A DNA stretch of 64,000 nucleotides from Ovis canadensis (taxonomy: Eukaryota; Chordata; Mammalia; Artiodactyla; Bovidae): the NCBI RefSeq assembly GCF_042477335.2, contig NC_091262.1:40893001-40957000 (forward strand), written 5' to 3'. Position numbers and translations under genes: made by a program. The notes under the pieces were generated by a model. It did no database searches. It saw only the letters and a program-made list of their open reading frames with translations, and was not told where the DNA came from. This document shows, in pieces, positions 22,210 through 33,765 of this stretch; positions within the stretch are counted from its first letter, which is position 1; the number at the start of each line of letters is the position of its first letter.

Positions 22210-23215
22210 AACACAGGTGCTGAGGGGCTCTTAATAGTCACAAGTCCAAGAGGGCTTTAAATGACACCTGCCCTCAAGAAATGTCCTGGGAAAATCATTG
22301 CAAAAGAATTCCTAAGAGGGCCAAGTTTGAAGAAGCCATTTTCAAGAGGTAAATCGTACTCACGAGGTGTAAAATAATATAAGCATATGGGAAGATACTC
22401 CACATCAATAATTATTAAATCAATGACAATCAAAACATCAATAAGCTATCACCTTACTCTAGAATAAATGCTGTAGAGAATGTACAAAAAATGGAATCTT
22501 CCTACAGTCTTAGTGGGAATGTAACTGCTGAAGCCATGATGGAAAACAGCATAGAGGTTCCTTGAAACATTAAACATAGAGGTATCATATGACCCTGCAA
22601 TCCCATTCCTGGGCTTCCATCCAAAGAAAATCATCCTTCAAAATGACACGTGCACCTTGATATTCAGGGCAGCACTATTTACAATAGCCCAAACAAAACC
22701 CACCAAAATGACCACTGACACATATGAAGACATCATACATTTGTACACTCAAATACTACTCAGTCACAAAACAGAATGAAATAATCATATTGGCAGCAGC
22801 AATGAATGAACCAAGAAATTATAATTCTATGTGAGGCAAGTCAAAGACAAAAAGGCAAACATCTTAAGATATCACGTACAGTTAGAATATATAAATTCAT
22901 ACCAATGAACTACAAAGCAGAAACAGCCTGAGAAAACCAAATTCTGATTATCAAAAGAAAGTTAGAAGGGAGGGATAAATTAAGAGTTTGGGATGAAAAT
23001 ATATACATGAATATATGTCAAGTTGATAATGAAAAAGTCCCTACTGAATAGACCATGGAACTCTCCTGAACATACTGTAATAACCTATATGAGAAAAACA
23101 AACAGAATATATATACATCTACATATAACTGAATCAAGTTCATGTACACCTAAAACTAAACATTGGAAATCAACTCTACTCCAGTATAAAACAATTCAAT
23201 TACAAACTAAATTAC
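22210..23215 (+). mobile_element. L1 3' end (paralogue of 30,714-31,545)
   Basis: L1 ORF2 end and 3' UTR (CAATCAAAACATCAATAAGC, CATATGACCCTGCAATCCCA, ending near CAACTCTACTCCAGTATAAA). Together with the following segment it is duplicated at 30,714-33,350, so this is a segmental copy rather than an independent insertion. Confidence 0.83.
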
Positions 23216-24410
23216 CTTAGCTTGGTCTATGGGAAACCAGACCGTTGTGACCCTATGAATTAGCATGTGATATGCTATGATATTAATATGACACCAGCAA
23301 AGGTTTTCACTCAGCAGAACAGAGCAGCAACCCACTCAAAGGTGCCTGACCTCATGTGAATGGGACAAGGTGACAAGAAGAAAAGGACCACAGGCTAATC
23401 ACGGCAGCACCCTCAATTCAGATGCTGGGAATCTCCTAGGGGACAGGACACACTGCAGGTAAAGAGCAGACATGTGGTCTCTGTGTACACAGGATCCTGA
23501 CCCACTAGGATGGGGTGAGAGCCACACAATCCCCAGAGCCTGCACCTGGGGACACACTTCCACACTCTTCAAACTGACACCACCTTCCTAGACCCTGCAC
23601 CTGGGGTTGCATGACCCTTGGTTAGGACACCAGGTCTCTGCTGGTTGGGGCCCTAAGCTGGAAACAAGTGGGTTCCTGTAAACTCCCGGGATGGTAGAAA
23701 GAAGTGTAGGGTCTGTCTCCTCTCCCCACACTTGTCTTAGAGAAGTCCTCCTCTTTCCCCTTTGGTTCTGTGTGATTTTCTGCTGGTTTGAAAGCTCATG
23801 CCAGAGGTGAACACGCTACCTTGGTTCTGGCAGGCTCTGTCTTTCTTGTCCCGCTGAGGTGTTGAGAAAACACGGGAGAGCTGGGCTGAAAGACAAGGGG
23901 CAGCTCTGCTCTCTTTGGGGGAGAGAGTCGACTGGAAGGAGAGCACAGCAGCAAACTCACCTGCTGCCCATTGACTTTATGCCCTACCCCTGTGCCCTGG
24001 AACCAATTCGCCAGGTGAACCTGCCTCCCTACTTCACGTTCAGGTGAACCTGAATGTGCTGGAACATTGGAATGATCACCAGGTGGCCCACCTGAGGGGT
24101 CTCCAGGAGCCCAGGGAGGTGAACCCGGCAGGGGAGAGACTAGGAGCCCGACCGCAGCACTGACCCCCGGGAGGGCCAGGGAAGCCCACTCAGAGGAGAA
24201 CACAGTTCCCAGAGAAGCCCACCCAGCCCCAGAGCCCAGACATCTGAGCACTGACGCTCAGACGCAGGCACGGAGTTTCCAGACAGAGGCCAGGCCAGGC
24301 CTGCACCCGGGTCTCCACGTCCCAGCGCACGTGGAACAGTCAGGGGTAAATGTCCTCACTGCAGAAAGCGCACAGTCTCATTAAACATCATCAGTGTAGG
24401 CAGGACTTTT
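23215..24410. repeat. GC-richer segment, copy 1 of 3 (unrecognised)
   Basis: Starts CTTGGTCTATGGGAAACCAG and shares most of its length with 31,550-32,510 and 32,511-33,350 (words such as TTTTCACTCAGCAGAACA and AGTCGACTGGAAGGA). It contains minus ORFs 23,737-23,946 and 23,796-24,251 (151 codons, GC-rich). The smaller minus frame reads similarly in copy 3 (RAAPCLSAQL, DRACQNQG, MSFQTS). I recognise no protein family; it may be an old gene or LTR fragment amplified with its neighbours. Confidence 0.65.
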
Positions 24411-24962
24411 TTCAGTTGCTCTATTTTCATATATGAAATAAAGGAAATCCTACCACTTCATATATGAAATATGCACGTCCATATTCATATATGAAATTCA
24501 GGAAATTTTACCATTTTCATAGATGAATTATGCAGCTCTTTCATATGCAAAATATAGAAAATTTTACCACTTTGCAATATGTGCCTCTGTTTTCATATAT
24601 GAAATAGCCCCTGGAGAAGGGAAAGGCTACCCACTCTAGTATTCTGGCCCGGAGAATTCCAAACATGACTGAGTGACTTTGAGCCCTTGGTGACTCAGAC
24701 AGTAAAGAGTCTGCCTGCAGTGCGGGAGACCTGGGTTCGATCCCTGTGTCAGGAAGATACTCTGGAGAAGGAAATGGCAACCCACTCCAGTACTCTTGCT
24801 TGGAGAAGCCCATGGACATATTGCAAAGAGTCAGACACAACTGAGTGACTTCACTTTCACTTTTCACTTTCATATATGATATATGGACCTCTATTTTCAT
24901 ATGAAATATAGAAAATTCCCTTTTCAGAGACAAAATATGCACACATAACTTCATAAATGAAA
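24410..24962. repeat. Palindromic TTTCATATATGAAA minisatellite, interrupted by SINEs
   Basis: Tandem units of about 55-60 bp, each centred on the perfect palindrome TTTCATATATGAAA followed by TATAGAAAATT or TATGCAC-type spacers. A Bov-A SINE dimer splits the array. Same family as 12,055-12,298 and 26,215-26,525. Confidence 0.82.
24606..24870 (+). mobile_element. Bov-A SINE, partial plus full copy in tandem
   Basis: A truncated copy at 24,606-24,680 (CCCCTGGAGAAGGGAAAGGC, ending near ATGACTGAGTGACTTT) is followed directly by a full one to 24,870 (GAGACCTGGGTTCGATCCCT, AGTCAGACACAACTGAGTGA). Both lie inside the palindromic minisatellite. Confidence 0.88.
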
Positions 24963-25500
24963 TATAGAAAATATTATTATATTGCCATTTTCAGCAACAT
25001 GGACCTAGAGATTATTCTACTAAGTCAGAAAGACATGTTGTAGGGAGGGAGGTGGGAGGGGGGTTCATGTTTGGGAACGCATGTAAGAATTAAAGATTTT
25101 AAAATTTAAAAAAAAAGAATAAAATTAAAATTAAAAAAATAAAAAATAAAAACAAACAAAAAAAAAAGACAATGCTAAATACCATATGATTTCACTTATA
25201 TGTGGAATCTAATATGCAAATGAATTTATCTATGAAACAGAACCCGGCTCACTGATATAGAGAACTAACGGTTACCAGTGCAGAGAGGGAGGTGGGAGGG
25301 GCAGGACAGGGGTAGGGGAATAAGAGACGCGCACTGCTGTCTGTGAGGTGAATAAGCTACCGTGACACAGCATACAGCAGAGGGAGATGGAGCCATCATT
25401 TTCTGATACCTTTAAATACATTCCATAAAAATACTGAATCACTGCTATACACCCAAAACAAATATAGGGATGTAAATCAGCTGTACTTCAGTTTAAAAAT
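24963..25500 (+). mobile_element. L1 3' UTR fragments with A-rich tracts
   Basis: Two partial L1 ends: 24,985-25,140 with a long A-rich tail, then 25,150-25,500 (ATATGATTTCACTTATATGTGG, AACGGTTACCAGTGCAGAG, AATCAGCTGTACTTCAGTTT). No coding. Confidence 0.78.
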
Positions 25501-26215
25501 ATACTTACTGGCTAGCTACAAACACAAAAAATAATCAACAACAAAAATGTTAGCAAAATAAAATGGGTATTTTTAAAAATAGAATATTCCATTCATCAAG
25601 AAGTTAATTTTGGTGAGATTTAAAATAATCATATAAAGTAGTTTAGTCTTTTAAAATTTGCTTCACAAAGAACTAATTAGTCAAGTCAAGCCAATTAATC
25701 TAACTACAGAATAAATACGGTTTTTTGAAAGTTGCTTTTTTTCAGTGTTCTCTAACAAACACTTTATTTAATGTTATTTTTGATACCTACATATTGATTT
25801 CAGTTCACAATGCCATATAAATAAAAGTAACTTAGCAATCTTCTGGTTTCAAATTAAGACTTTCATATGTATTAAGATGTAAGACAGTATACTTGATTTA
25901 GAAGAGTTATTTTAAGTCTTTAAAAGCATTACTCAAAAGGCACAATGATTTTCATTCTGGTCGCTGGACTGGTATTTGCAAATCTACTAAAGCAAAAGCT
26001 CTGGAACTGCCGTCTGACAATTTGAGTTCACAAGCCCTCCAGGTGATTCTGAAGCACTGGAGCACACTGAAGTTTGAGATCTATTGCCCTAGAAATCCAG
26101 GCAAAACTCAGATTTTACCAAGCCCAAGTTGTAAGACTTAGTATCATTATAAATTACAGTAAATTTTTTATTTTTTTGGTCAAAGAATAATAGCAAATGT
26201 GTTCACTCTACAGAT
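25500..26215 (-). repeat. AT-rich duplicated segment, inverted copy, plus unassigned DNA
   Basis: 25,500-25,720 is the inverted copy of 12,640-12,835 (AGTCAAGCCAATTAATCTAA corresponds to the reverse of TAGATTAATTGGC...). 25,720-26,215 has no recognised feature; it is AT-rich, with no long ORF. Confidence 0.6.
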
Positions 26216-26525
26216 GTAAATACCTATATTTTCATACATAAAATGTATAAAATTCTATTTTCATATGTGAAATATGCAGTGGTATTTTTATATATGAAAT
26301 ATAGAAAATTCAATTTTCACATGTGAAATATGCACCTATATTTTCTATATGAAATATAGAAAACTCAATTTTCATACTGAAATATACACATATTTTCATA
26401 TGTGAAATATGGAAAATTCTATTTTCATACATGAAATATGCACCATATGTTTATATAAAATACAGAAAATTCTACTTTCATATATGAAATATGCACCTAT
26501 ATGTTCATACATGAAATACAGAAAC
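26215..26525. repeat. Palindromic TTTCATATATGAAA minisatellite
   Basis: About six units with cores such as TTTCATATGTGAAATATGCA and TTTCATACATGAAATATG. Many units keep the self-complementary TTTCAT..ATGAAA core even where the central bases vary. Confidence 0.85.
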
Positions 26526-26740
26526 ATAGACCTGGGTTTGATCTCTGGGTTGGGAAGATCTCCCGGAGAATGGAATGGCTACCCACTCCAGTATTCTTGC
26601 CTGGAGAATTCCATGGACAGAGGAGCCTGGTGGACTACACTTGCTCCTTGTGAGGAAAGCTATGACCAATCTAGACAGTTTTTTAAAAAGCAGAGACATC
26701 ATGTTGCCGACAAAGGTCTTTGTAGTCAAAGCTAACAGCC
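26525..26740 (+). mobile_element. SINE-BovB junction fragment
   Basis: 26,530-26,638 is an interior Bov-A SINE piece (GACCTGGGTTTGATCTCTGG ... GGAGCCTGGTGGACTACA). It changes without a tail into a 100-bp plus-strand BovB coding piece (AGCTATGACCAATCTAGACA, AGCAGAGACATCATGTTGCC), then at about 26,738 into L1. The joints look like deletion or recombination breakpoints rather than insertion ends. Confidence 0.75.
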
Positions 26741-27240
26741 AAGACAGGGAAGCGGGCTAATTACAGGAGCAACCTGGATGGAGACGGGGGTGGGGTACAC
26801 GCACACAACGCAGCGGCCTCAACCACAGGAAGCAGGACATGATGCACAGTCCAGCCGCAGGGAAGGAAGGGGACATGGTCACTCCAAGAGAAGGGAGGGA
26901 GGCAGGGAGATGCCAGTGTCACGTGACGTCACTTCTGGTGTGATCTAAAAATGCATACAAATGAACGTCTTTCAAAAAGAGACACAGCCTCAAGACTTAG
27001 AAGGGAAACTTCCAGTCACCAAGAAAGTAAGATGTGGGGCAGGGAGAAATGAGCTGCTTCAGACTAACACATGCACACAACCATACCTAAAGTAAGACTC
27101 CAGGACCCACTGTGTAACACAAGGAATCTTATACCACACTATGTAAGCACCTATGTAGAAAAAGAACCCCCCAAAAAAACATGTATACATCTACGTGGAA
27201 GTGAACCAGTTGCAGCACATTGAAAAGAAAAAAAAAAAAA
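26741..27240 (+). mobile_element. L1 3' end fragment
   Basis: L1 ORF2 end and 3' UTR (AAGACAGGGAAGCGGGCTAA, TATGTAAGCACCTATGTAG) with a poly(A) run near 27,228. No ORF. Confidence 0.78.
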
Positions 27241-27264
27241 AGCCAACAAGATTTTAACTCACCT

Positions 27265-30200
27265 TTATCAGTTCAGCTCAGTCATGTCTGACTCTTTGCG
27301 ACCCCGTGAATTGCAGCACGCCAGGCCTCCCTGTCCATTGCCAACTCCCGGAGTTCACTCAAACTCACGTCTGTCAAGTTGGTGATGCCATCCAGCCATC
27401 TCATCCTCTGTCGTCCCCTTCTCCTCCTGCCCCCAATCCCTCCCAGCATCAGAGTCTTCTCCAATGAGTCAACTTTTTGCATGAGGTGGCCAAAATACTG
27501 GAGTTTCAGCTTTAGCATCATTCCTTCCGAAGAAATCCCAGGGATGATCGCCTTCAGAATGGACTGGTTGGATCTCCTTGCCGTCCAAGGGACTCTCCAG
27601 AGTCTTCTCCAACATTACAGTTCAAAAGCATCAATTCTTTGGCACTCAGCTTTCTTCACAGTCCAACTCTCACCTCCATACATGACCACTGGAAAAACCA
27701 TAGCCTTCACTAGACAGACCTTAGTCGGCAAAGTAATGTCTCTGCTTTTGAATATACTATCTAGGTTGGTCATAACTTTTCTTCCAAGGAGGAAGCGTCT
27801 TTTAATTTCATGGCTGCAGTCACCATCTGCAGTGATTTTGGAGCCCAAACAAATAAAGTCTGACACTGTTTTCACTGTTTCCCCATCTATTCCCCATGAA
27901 GTGATGGGACCGGATGCCATGATCTTCGTTTTCTGAATGTTGAATTTTAAGCCAACTTTTTCACTCTCCTCTTTAACTTTCATCAAGAGGCTTTTTAGTT
28001 CCTCTTCACTTTCTGCCATAAGGGTGGTATCATCTGCATATCTGAGGTTATTGATATTTCTCCCAGCAATCTTCATTCCAGCTTGTGTTTCTTCCAGGCC
28101 AGCATTTCTCATGATGTACACTGCATATAAGTTAAATAAGCAGGGTGACAATATACAGCCTTGACATACTCCTTTTCCTTTTTGGAACCAGTCTGTTGTT
28201 CCATGTCCAGTTCTAACTGTTGCTTCCTGACCTGCATACAGATTTCTCAAGAGGCAGGTTAGGTGGTCTGGTATTCCCATCTCTTGAAGAATTTCCCACA
28301 GTTTATTGTGATCCACACAGTCAAAGGCTTTGGCATAGTCAATAAAGCAGAAATAGATGTTTTTCTGGAACTCTCTTGCTTTTTCCATGATCCAGCAGAT
28401 GTTGCCAATTTGATCTCTGGTTCCTCTGCCTTTTCTAAAACCAGCTTGAACATCAGGAAGTTCATGGTTCACGTATTGCTGAAGCCTGGCTTGGAGAATT
28501 TTGAGCATTAATTTACTAGCGTGTGAGCTGAGTGCAGTTGTGCGGTAGTTTGAGCATTCTTTTGCATTGCCTTTCTTTGGAATTGGAATTAAAACTGACC
28601 TTTTCCAGTCCTGCGGCCACTGCTGAGTTTTCCAAATTTGCTGGCATATTGAGTGCAGCACTTTCACAGCATCATCTTTCAGGATTTGAAACAGCTCAAC
28701 TGGAATTCCATCACCTCCACTAGCTTTGTTCGTAGTGATGCTTTCCAAGGCCCACTTGACTTCACATTCCAGGATGTCTGGCTCTAGATTAGTGATCATA
28801 TCATCATGATTATCTGGGTCATGAAGATCTTTTTTGTATAGTTCTTCTGTGTATTCTTGCCACTTCTTCTGAATATCTTCTGCTTCTGTTAGGTCCAGAC
28901 CATTTCTGTCCTTTATTGAGCCCATCTTTGCATGAAATGTTCCCTTGGTGTCTCTAATTTTCTTGAAGAGATCTCTAGTCGTTCCCATTCTGTTCTTTTC
29001 CTCTATTTCTTTGCATTGATTGCTGAAGAAGGCTTTCTTATCTCTTCTTGCTATTCTCTGGAACTCTGCATTCAGATCCTTATATCTTTACTTTTCTCCT
29101 TTGCTTTTTGCCTCTCTTCTTTTCACAGCTATTTGTAAGGCCTCCCCAGAAAGCCATTTTGCTTTTTTGCATTTCTTTTCCACGGCGATGGTCTTGATCC
29201 CTGTCTCCTGTACAATGTCACGAACCTCATTCCATAGTTCATCAGGCACTCTATCAGATCTAGGCCCTTAAATCTATTTCTCACTTCCACTGTATAATCA
29301 TAAGGGATTTGATTTAGATCATACCTGAATGGTCTAGTGGTTTTCCCTACTTTCTTCAATTTGAGTCTGAATTTGGTAATAAGGAGTTCATGATCTGAGC
29401 CATAGTCAGCTCCTGGTCTTGTTTTTGCTGACTGTATAGAGCTTCCCCATCTTTGGCTGCAAAGAATATAATCAGTCTGATTTTGGTGTTGACCATCTGG
29501 TGATGTCCATGTGTAGAGTCTTCTGTTGTGTTGTTGGAAGAGGGTGTTTGCTATGACCAGTGCATTTTCTTGGCAAAACTCTATTAGTCCTTGCCCTGCT
29601 TCATTCCGCATTCCAAGGCCAAATTTGCCTGTTACTCCAGGTGTTTCTTGACTTCCTACTTTTGCATTTCAGTCCCCTATAATGAAAAGGATATCTTTTT
29701 TGGGTGTTAGTTCCAAAAGGTCTTGTAGGTCTTCATAAAACCATTCTTCAACTTCAGCTTCTTCAGCGTTACTGGTTAGGGTATAGACTTGGATAACTGT
29801 GATATTAAATGGTTTGCCTTAGAAACGAACAGAGATCATTCTGTCATTTTTGAGATTGCATCCAAGTACTGCATTTCTGACTCTTTTGTTGACGATGATG
29901 GCTACTCCATTTCTTCTGAGGGATTCCTGCCCACAGTAGTAGATATAATGGTCATCTGAGTTAAATTCACCCATTCCAGTCCATTTTAGTTCGCTGATTC
30001 CTAGAATGTTGACGTTCACCCTTGCCATCTCTTGTTTGACCACTTCCAATTTGCCTTGATTCATGGACCTGACATTCCAGGTTCCTATGCGATATTGCTC
30101 TTTACAGCATTGGATCTTGCTTCTATCACCAGTCACATCCACAACTGGGTGTTGTTTTTGCTTTGGCTCCATCCCTTCATTCTTTCTGGAGTTATTTCTC

Positions 30201-30713
30201 CACTGATCCACAGTAGGGTGTTGGGCACCTAATGACCTGGGGAGTTCCTCTTTTGGTATCCTATCATTTTGCCTTTTCATACTGTGGGGTTCTCAAGGCA
30301 AGAATACTGAAGTGGCTTGCCATTCCCTTCTCCAGTGGACCACGCTCTGTCAGACCTCTCCACCATGACCCGCCCGTCTTGGGTTGCCCCGCAGGCATGG
30401 CTTAGTTTCATTGAGTTAGACAAGGCTGTGGTCCTAGTGTGATTAGATTGATTAGTTTTCTGTGAGTATGGTTTCAGTGTGTCTGCCCTCTGATGCCCTC
30501 TTGCAACACCTACCATCTTACTTGGGTTTCTCTTACCTTGGGCGTGGGGTATCTCTTCACAGCTGCTCCAGCAAAGCACAGCCGCTGCTCCTTACCTCGG
30601 ATGAGGGGTATCTCTTTACCGCCGCCGTTCCTGACCTTCAACGTGGGATAGCTCCTCTAGGCCCTCCTGCGCCTGCTCAGCCACCGCTCCTCGGGATGCT
30701 CCTCCCAGCCGCC
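27265..30713 (-). mobile_element. Near full-length BovB (RTE) LINE
   Basis: About 3.45 kb on the minus strand, from the GC-rich 5' region (30,290-30,713) through APE-type endonuclease and reverse transcriptase to the 3' end at 27,265. Its right edge joins L1 text (ATCAATAATTATTAAATCAAT) that reads as in 22,400-22,440, so it inserted in that L1. It is the most complete BovB in the window but carries inactivating changes, described under its coding region. Confidence 0.92.
27282..30280 (-). pseudogene. BovB endonuclease-reverse transcriptase, disrupted
   Basis: The N-terminal part (30,280 to 29,819) gives an APE endonuclease start (GTWNVRSMNQGKLEVVKQEM, ISELKWTGMG), then a stop at 29,819-29,821. 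The frame resumes at 29,611-29,129 with the SDH motif region (DYGSDHELLITKFRLKLKKV). Between them an in-frame TGA falls in the endonuclease GD.NAKVG motif. A frame change near 29,000-29,130 leads into a 457-codon open RT block (28,988 to 27,615) with FIDYAKAFDCVDH, QGCILSPCLFNLY and the catalytic NLRYADDTTLMAE. A stop before 27,615 separates the C-terminal piece (27,521-27,282, [10 protein letters not shown]). RTE LINEs normally encode this as one protein that nicks DNA and primes reverse transcription. This copy cannot make it whole. Confidence 0.9.
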
Positions 30714-31545
30714 AAAATACTCATCAATAATTATTAAATCAATGCCAATCAAAACTTCAATAAGGTACCACCTTACACTAGTCACAATGGCCATCATTGA
30801 GAAGATTTACAAAGAATAAATACTGTAGAGAACATACAGAAAAAGGAATCCTCCTACCATCTTGGTGGGAATGTAAATGGCGAAGCTACTGTGAAAAACG
30901 GCATGGAGGTTCCTTGAAACACTAAACCTGGAGGTATCATATGATCCTGCAATCTCATTCCTGGACTTGGGTTCAGAAAAAAGACTTCATTCAAAATGAC
31001 ATGTGCACCTTGATATTCAGGGCAGCACTATTTACAATAGCCAAGACAGAATCCACCAGTGTCCACTGACAGAAGTATGAAGACCATGTGGTACACTACA
31101 CACTGGAATGCTACTCAGCCATAAAGCAAAATGAAATAATGATATTGGCAGCGGCATGGATGAACCAAGAAATTACAATTCTATGTGAGGAAAGTCAGAG
31201 AGAGAGAGACAAATATGTGATATGTGCAGGTGGGGTATATAAATTCATACCAGTGAACTAATGTACCGAACAGACTCACAGCCTGAGAAAACCAAATTCC
31301 AATTATCAAAAGAAAGTTAGAAGAGAGTTTGGGATGAAAGTATACACACATATATATCAAATTGATAATATATTAAGTTTTCTGAATAGTACGACAAATT
31401 ATACTGAAAAAAATTTTAATAACATATGAGGGGAAAAAAAGTAAAAGGATATATGTCTATGTATAACTGAATCAAGTTCATGTACATCCAATACAACCAA
31501 AAACATTGGAAAGCAACTCACTCCAACACAAAATAACAATTACAT
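30714..31545 (+). mobile_element. L1 3' end (paralogue of 22,390-23,215)
   Basis: L1 ORF2 end and 3' UTR: CAATCAAAACTTCAATAAGG, ATCATATGATCCTGCAATCT, ending at CAACTCACTCCAACACAAAA. Parallel to 22,390-23,215 along its length, including the same exit into the GC-richer segment. Confidence 0.83.
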
Positions 31546-31549
31546 TACC

Positions 31550-32510
31550 TGAGCTTGGTGTAGGGGGAACCAGACAGTGGTGACCCTATGAATTGGGTAT
31601 GGGATATGCTATGATATTAATATGACGCCTCCAAAGGTTTTCACTCAGCAGAACACAGAGCAGCAAGCCACTCAAAGGTGCCTGATCTCTTATGAATGCG
31701 ACAAGGTGAAGAAAAAGGACCGCAGGTAAATCAGGGCAACACCTACAATTCAGATGTTGGGAATCTCAGAGGGGACAAGACACACTGCAGGCAAAGAGCA
31801 GACATGTGGTCTCTGTGTACGCAGGATCCTGACACATGGTAGATGGGGTGAGACCCACATAATTCCCCAGACCTTGCACCTGGGCCCACGCCCCAGGTCT
31901 CTGCTGGTTGGGCCCCTAAGGCGGAAACGAGTGGGCTCCTGTAATCCCCTGTGATGGTAGAAAGAGGTAGAGTCAGTCTCCTCTTCCCACACTGTCCCAG
32001 AGAAGTCCTCCTCTTTTCCCTTTGGTTCTGTGTGATATTAACAGTTTTTATACCTGTCGTGATAATGTTGAACACACCACCTTGGTTCTGGCAGGCTCAG
32101 TCCTTTCTTGTTCCACTGAGGTATTGAGAACACACGCCAGATGCAGGGCTGGGAGATGAGGGGCAGGTCTGGTCTCTGCTGAGTAGGGACGGTCGACTGG
32201 AAGGAAATCACAGCAGCAACCTCACCTGCTGCCCATTGGCTTTTTGCCTGATCCGTGTGCCCTGCAATCAACTCACCAGGTGAACCTGCCTCCCTCCCGC
32301 CATGCTCATGCTGGAAAATTGGAATAATTACCAGGTAGACAGCTACCTGAGGAGTCTCCAGGAGCCCCAGGAAGGGTGGAGCTTGCGGGGGTAAAGAGGC
32401 AAACAGGCACAGGCCTGTATAAAGTGAATACTGTTAAGCATTCATTCCTAAACACAAGTGAAACTCTCATGTATTTTTTTAGCTTTTTCTTAGCTTTGTT
32501 TGTGGTTTCT
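31550..32510. repeat. GC-richer segment, copy 2 of 3
   Basis: Starts CTTGGTGTAGGGGGAACCAG, parallel to 23,215. It includes GTCGACTGGAAGGAAATCAC near 32,190. It ends in a stretch (32,400-32,510) not seen in copy 1. Minus ORF 32,038-32,271 partly matches the minus frame of copy 3 (AKSQWAAGE). No domain recognised. Confidence 0.65.
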
Positions 32511-33350
32511 CCATACACGTGATCCTGACCCATTCAGATGGGGTGAGACTCACACAGTCCTCAGAATCCCCAACTGGGGTCACATGTTCCCTCGGTCAGA
32601 ACACCATGGCTGTGGTCAGCCGACCTCCGATGTGTAAACAAGCCTGGTCCCTGGGACCTCTGGGGACCCTAGAAAGAAGTCTAGGGTTGGTCTCCTCTCC
32701 CCTCAGTTGTCCCTGAGAAGTCAGGCCCCTCCTGTTTTCACGTTTGGTTCTCTGTGATTTTTTGCTGGTTTGAAAGCTCATTCTAGAGGTGAACACATTA
32801 CCTTGGTTCTGGCAGGCTCTGTCTTGTCTCACTGAGATGTTGAGAAAATAGCAGAGCTGGGCTGAAAGACAAGGGGCAGCTCTGTTCTTTTGGGAGGAGA
32901 GAGTCGACTGGAAGGAGAGCACAGCAGCAGACTCACCTGCTGCCCATTGACTTTTTGCCCAATCCCCCAATTCACCAGGTGAACCTACCTCCCTACTTAA
33001 CCTGAATGTGCTGGAAAATTGGAATGACTACTAGTTAGCCCACCTGAGGAGTCTCCAGGAGCCCTACCACAGCACTGACCCCTGGGAGGGCCATGGAACC
33101 CCACTCAGAGAACAGCACGGTTACCGAGAGAAGCCCACCTCAGCTCCAGACCCCAGACATCTGAGCACTGACATTCAGATGCAGGCATGAAGTTTTTCAG
33201 GACAGAGGCCAGGCCAAATCTCTACCCAGCTCTCCGTGCCCTAGTGCACACAGAACACGGTCAGGTCTAAATGATCTCATCGCAGAAAGCACACAGTCTC
33301 ATCTAAACATCATCAGTGTAGACAGGACTTGGAGAAGTCTAAATCTACCA
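32511..33350. repeat. GC-richer segment, copy 3 of 3
   Basis: Directly follows copy 2 and corresponds to 23,490-24,410 (GATCCTGACCCATTCAGATG; AGAGTCGACTGGAAGGAGAG; CACACAGTCTCATCTAAACA). It is closer to copy 1 than to copy 2 in the middle part. Minus ORF 32,596-32,970 (124 codons) reads in the same frame as 23,737-23,946 for about 50 residues. Confidence 0.68.
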
Positions 33351-33765
33351 TGTAGAGAGAACTTGGTCAGGTTCAAACTTGGTCTTCCAGCAGGCACAGG
33401 TCACTCACATGCAGAGTCTCTCATCATTGGACAGGGGGGTCACCCTTGTGTGGGAGCTAGGATGTACATTTTTTGAAGAAATCATCGCTGGGCTCCACAC
33501 TTCACCCACATCAGGAAACTGAAAGGATCTGTGTCATTAAACATTTCAACAAGCAAAACAACAATGTTAGCAGTTTCTCTGGTCACATGATGGTCAGGAT
33601 CCAGGGAAGATCCAGGAACTCCTGAGTGTAGCCCAGTGTCCTGTCTTAAAGACAGACAGGAAGTGGCCTGATTCCAGCATCCCAGGCTTCCAGCAGGAGG
33701 TGACCACTGGAAGTCTTCTGGAAAATACTTTATCAGTATAAAAATATATTGCTAAAATTTCAAGC
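33350..33765. other. Unassigned interval
   Basis: No repeat family or gene recognised. It contains short direct words (CCAGCAGG twice) and a minus ORF of 63 codons without features. It separates the triplicated segment from the inverted arm. Confidence 0.4.

Noticed and set aside
23796..24251. 151-codon minus ORF in the GC-richer segment
   Set aside because: Pro/Ser/Gly-rich reading of GC-rich DNA; the frame is not kept as a whole in copies 2 and 3. The shorter overlapping frame is kept as a finding only.
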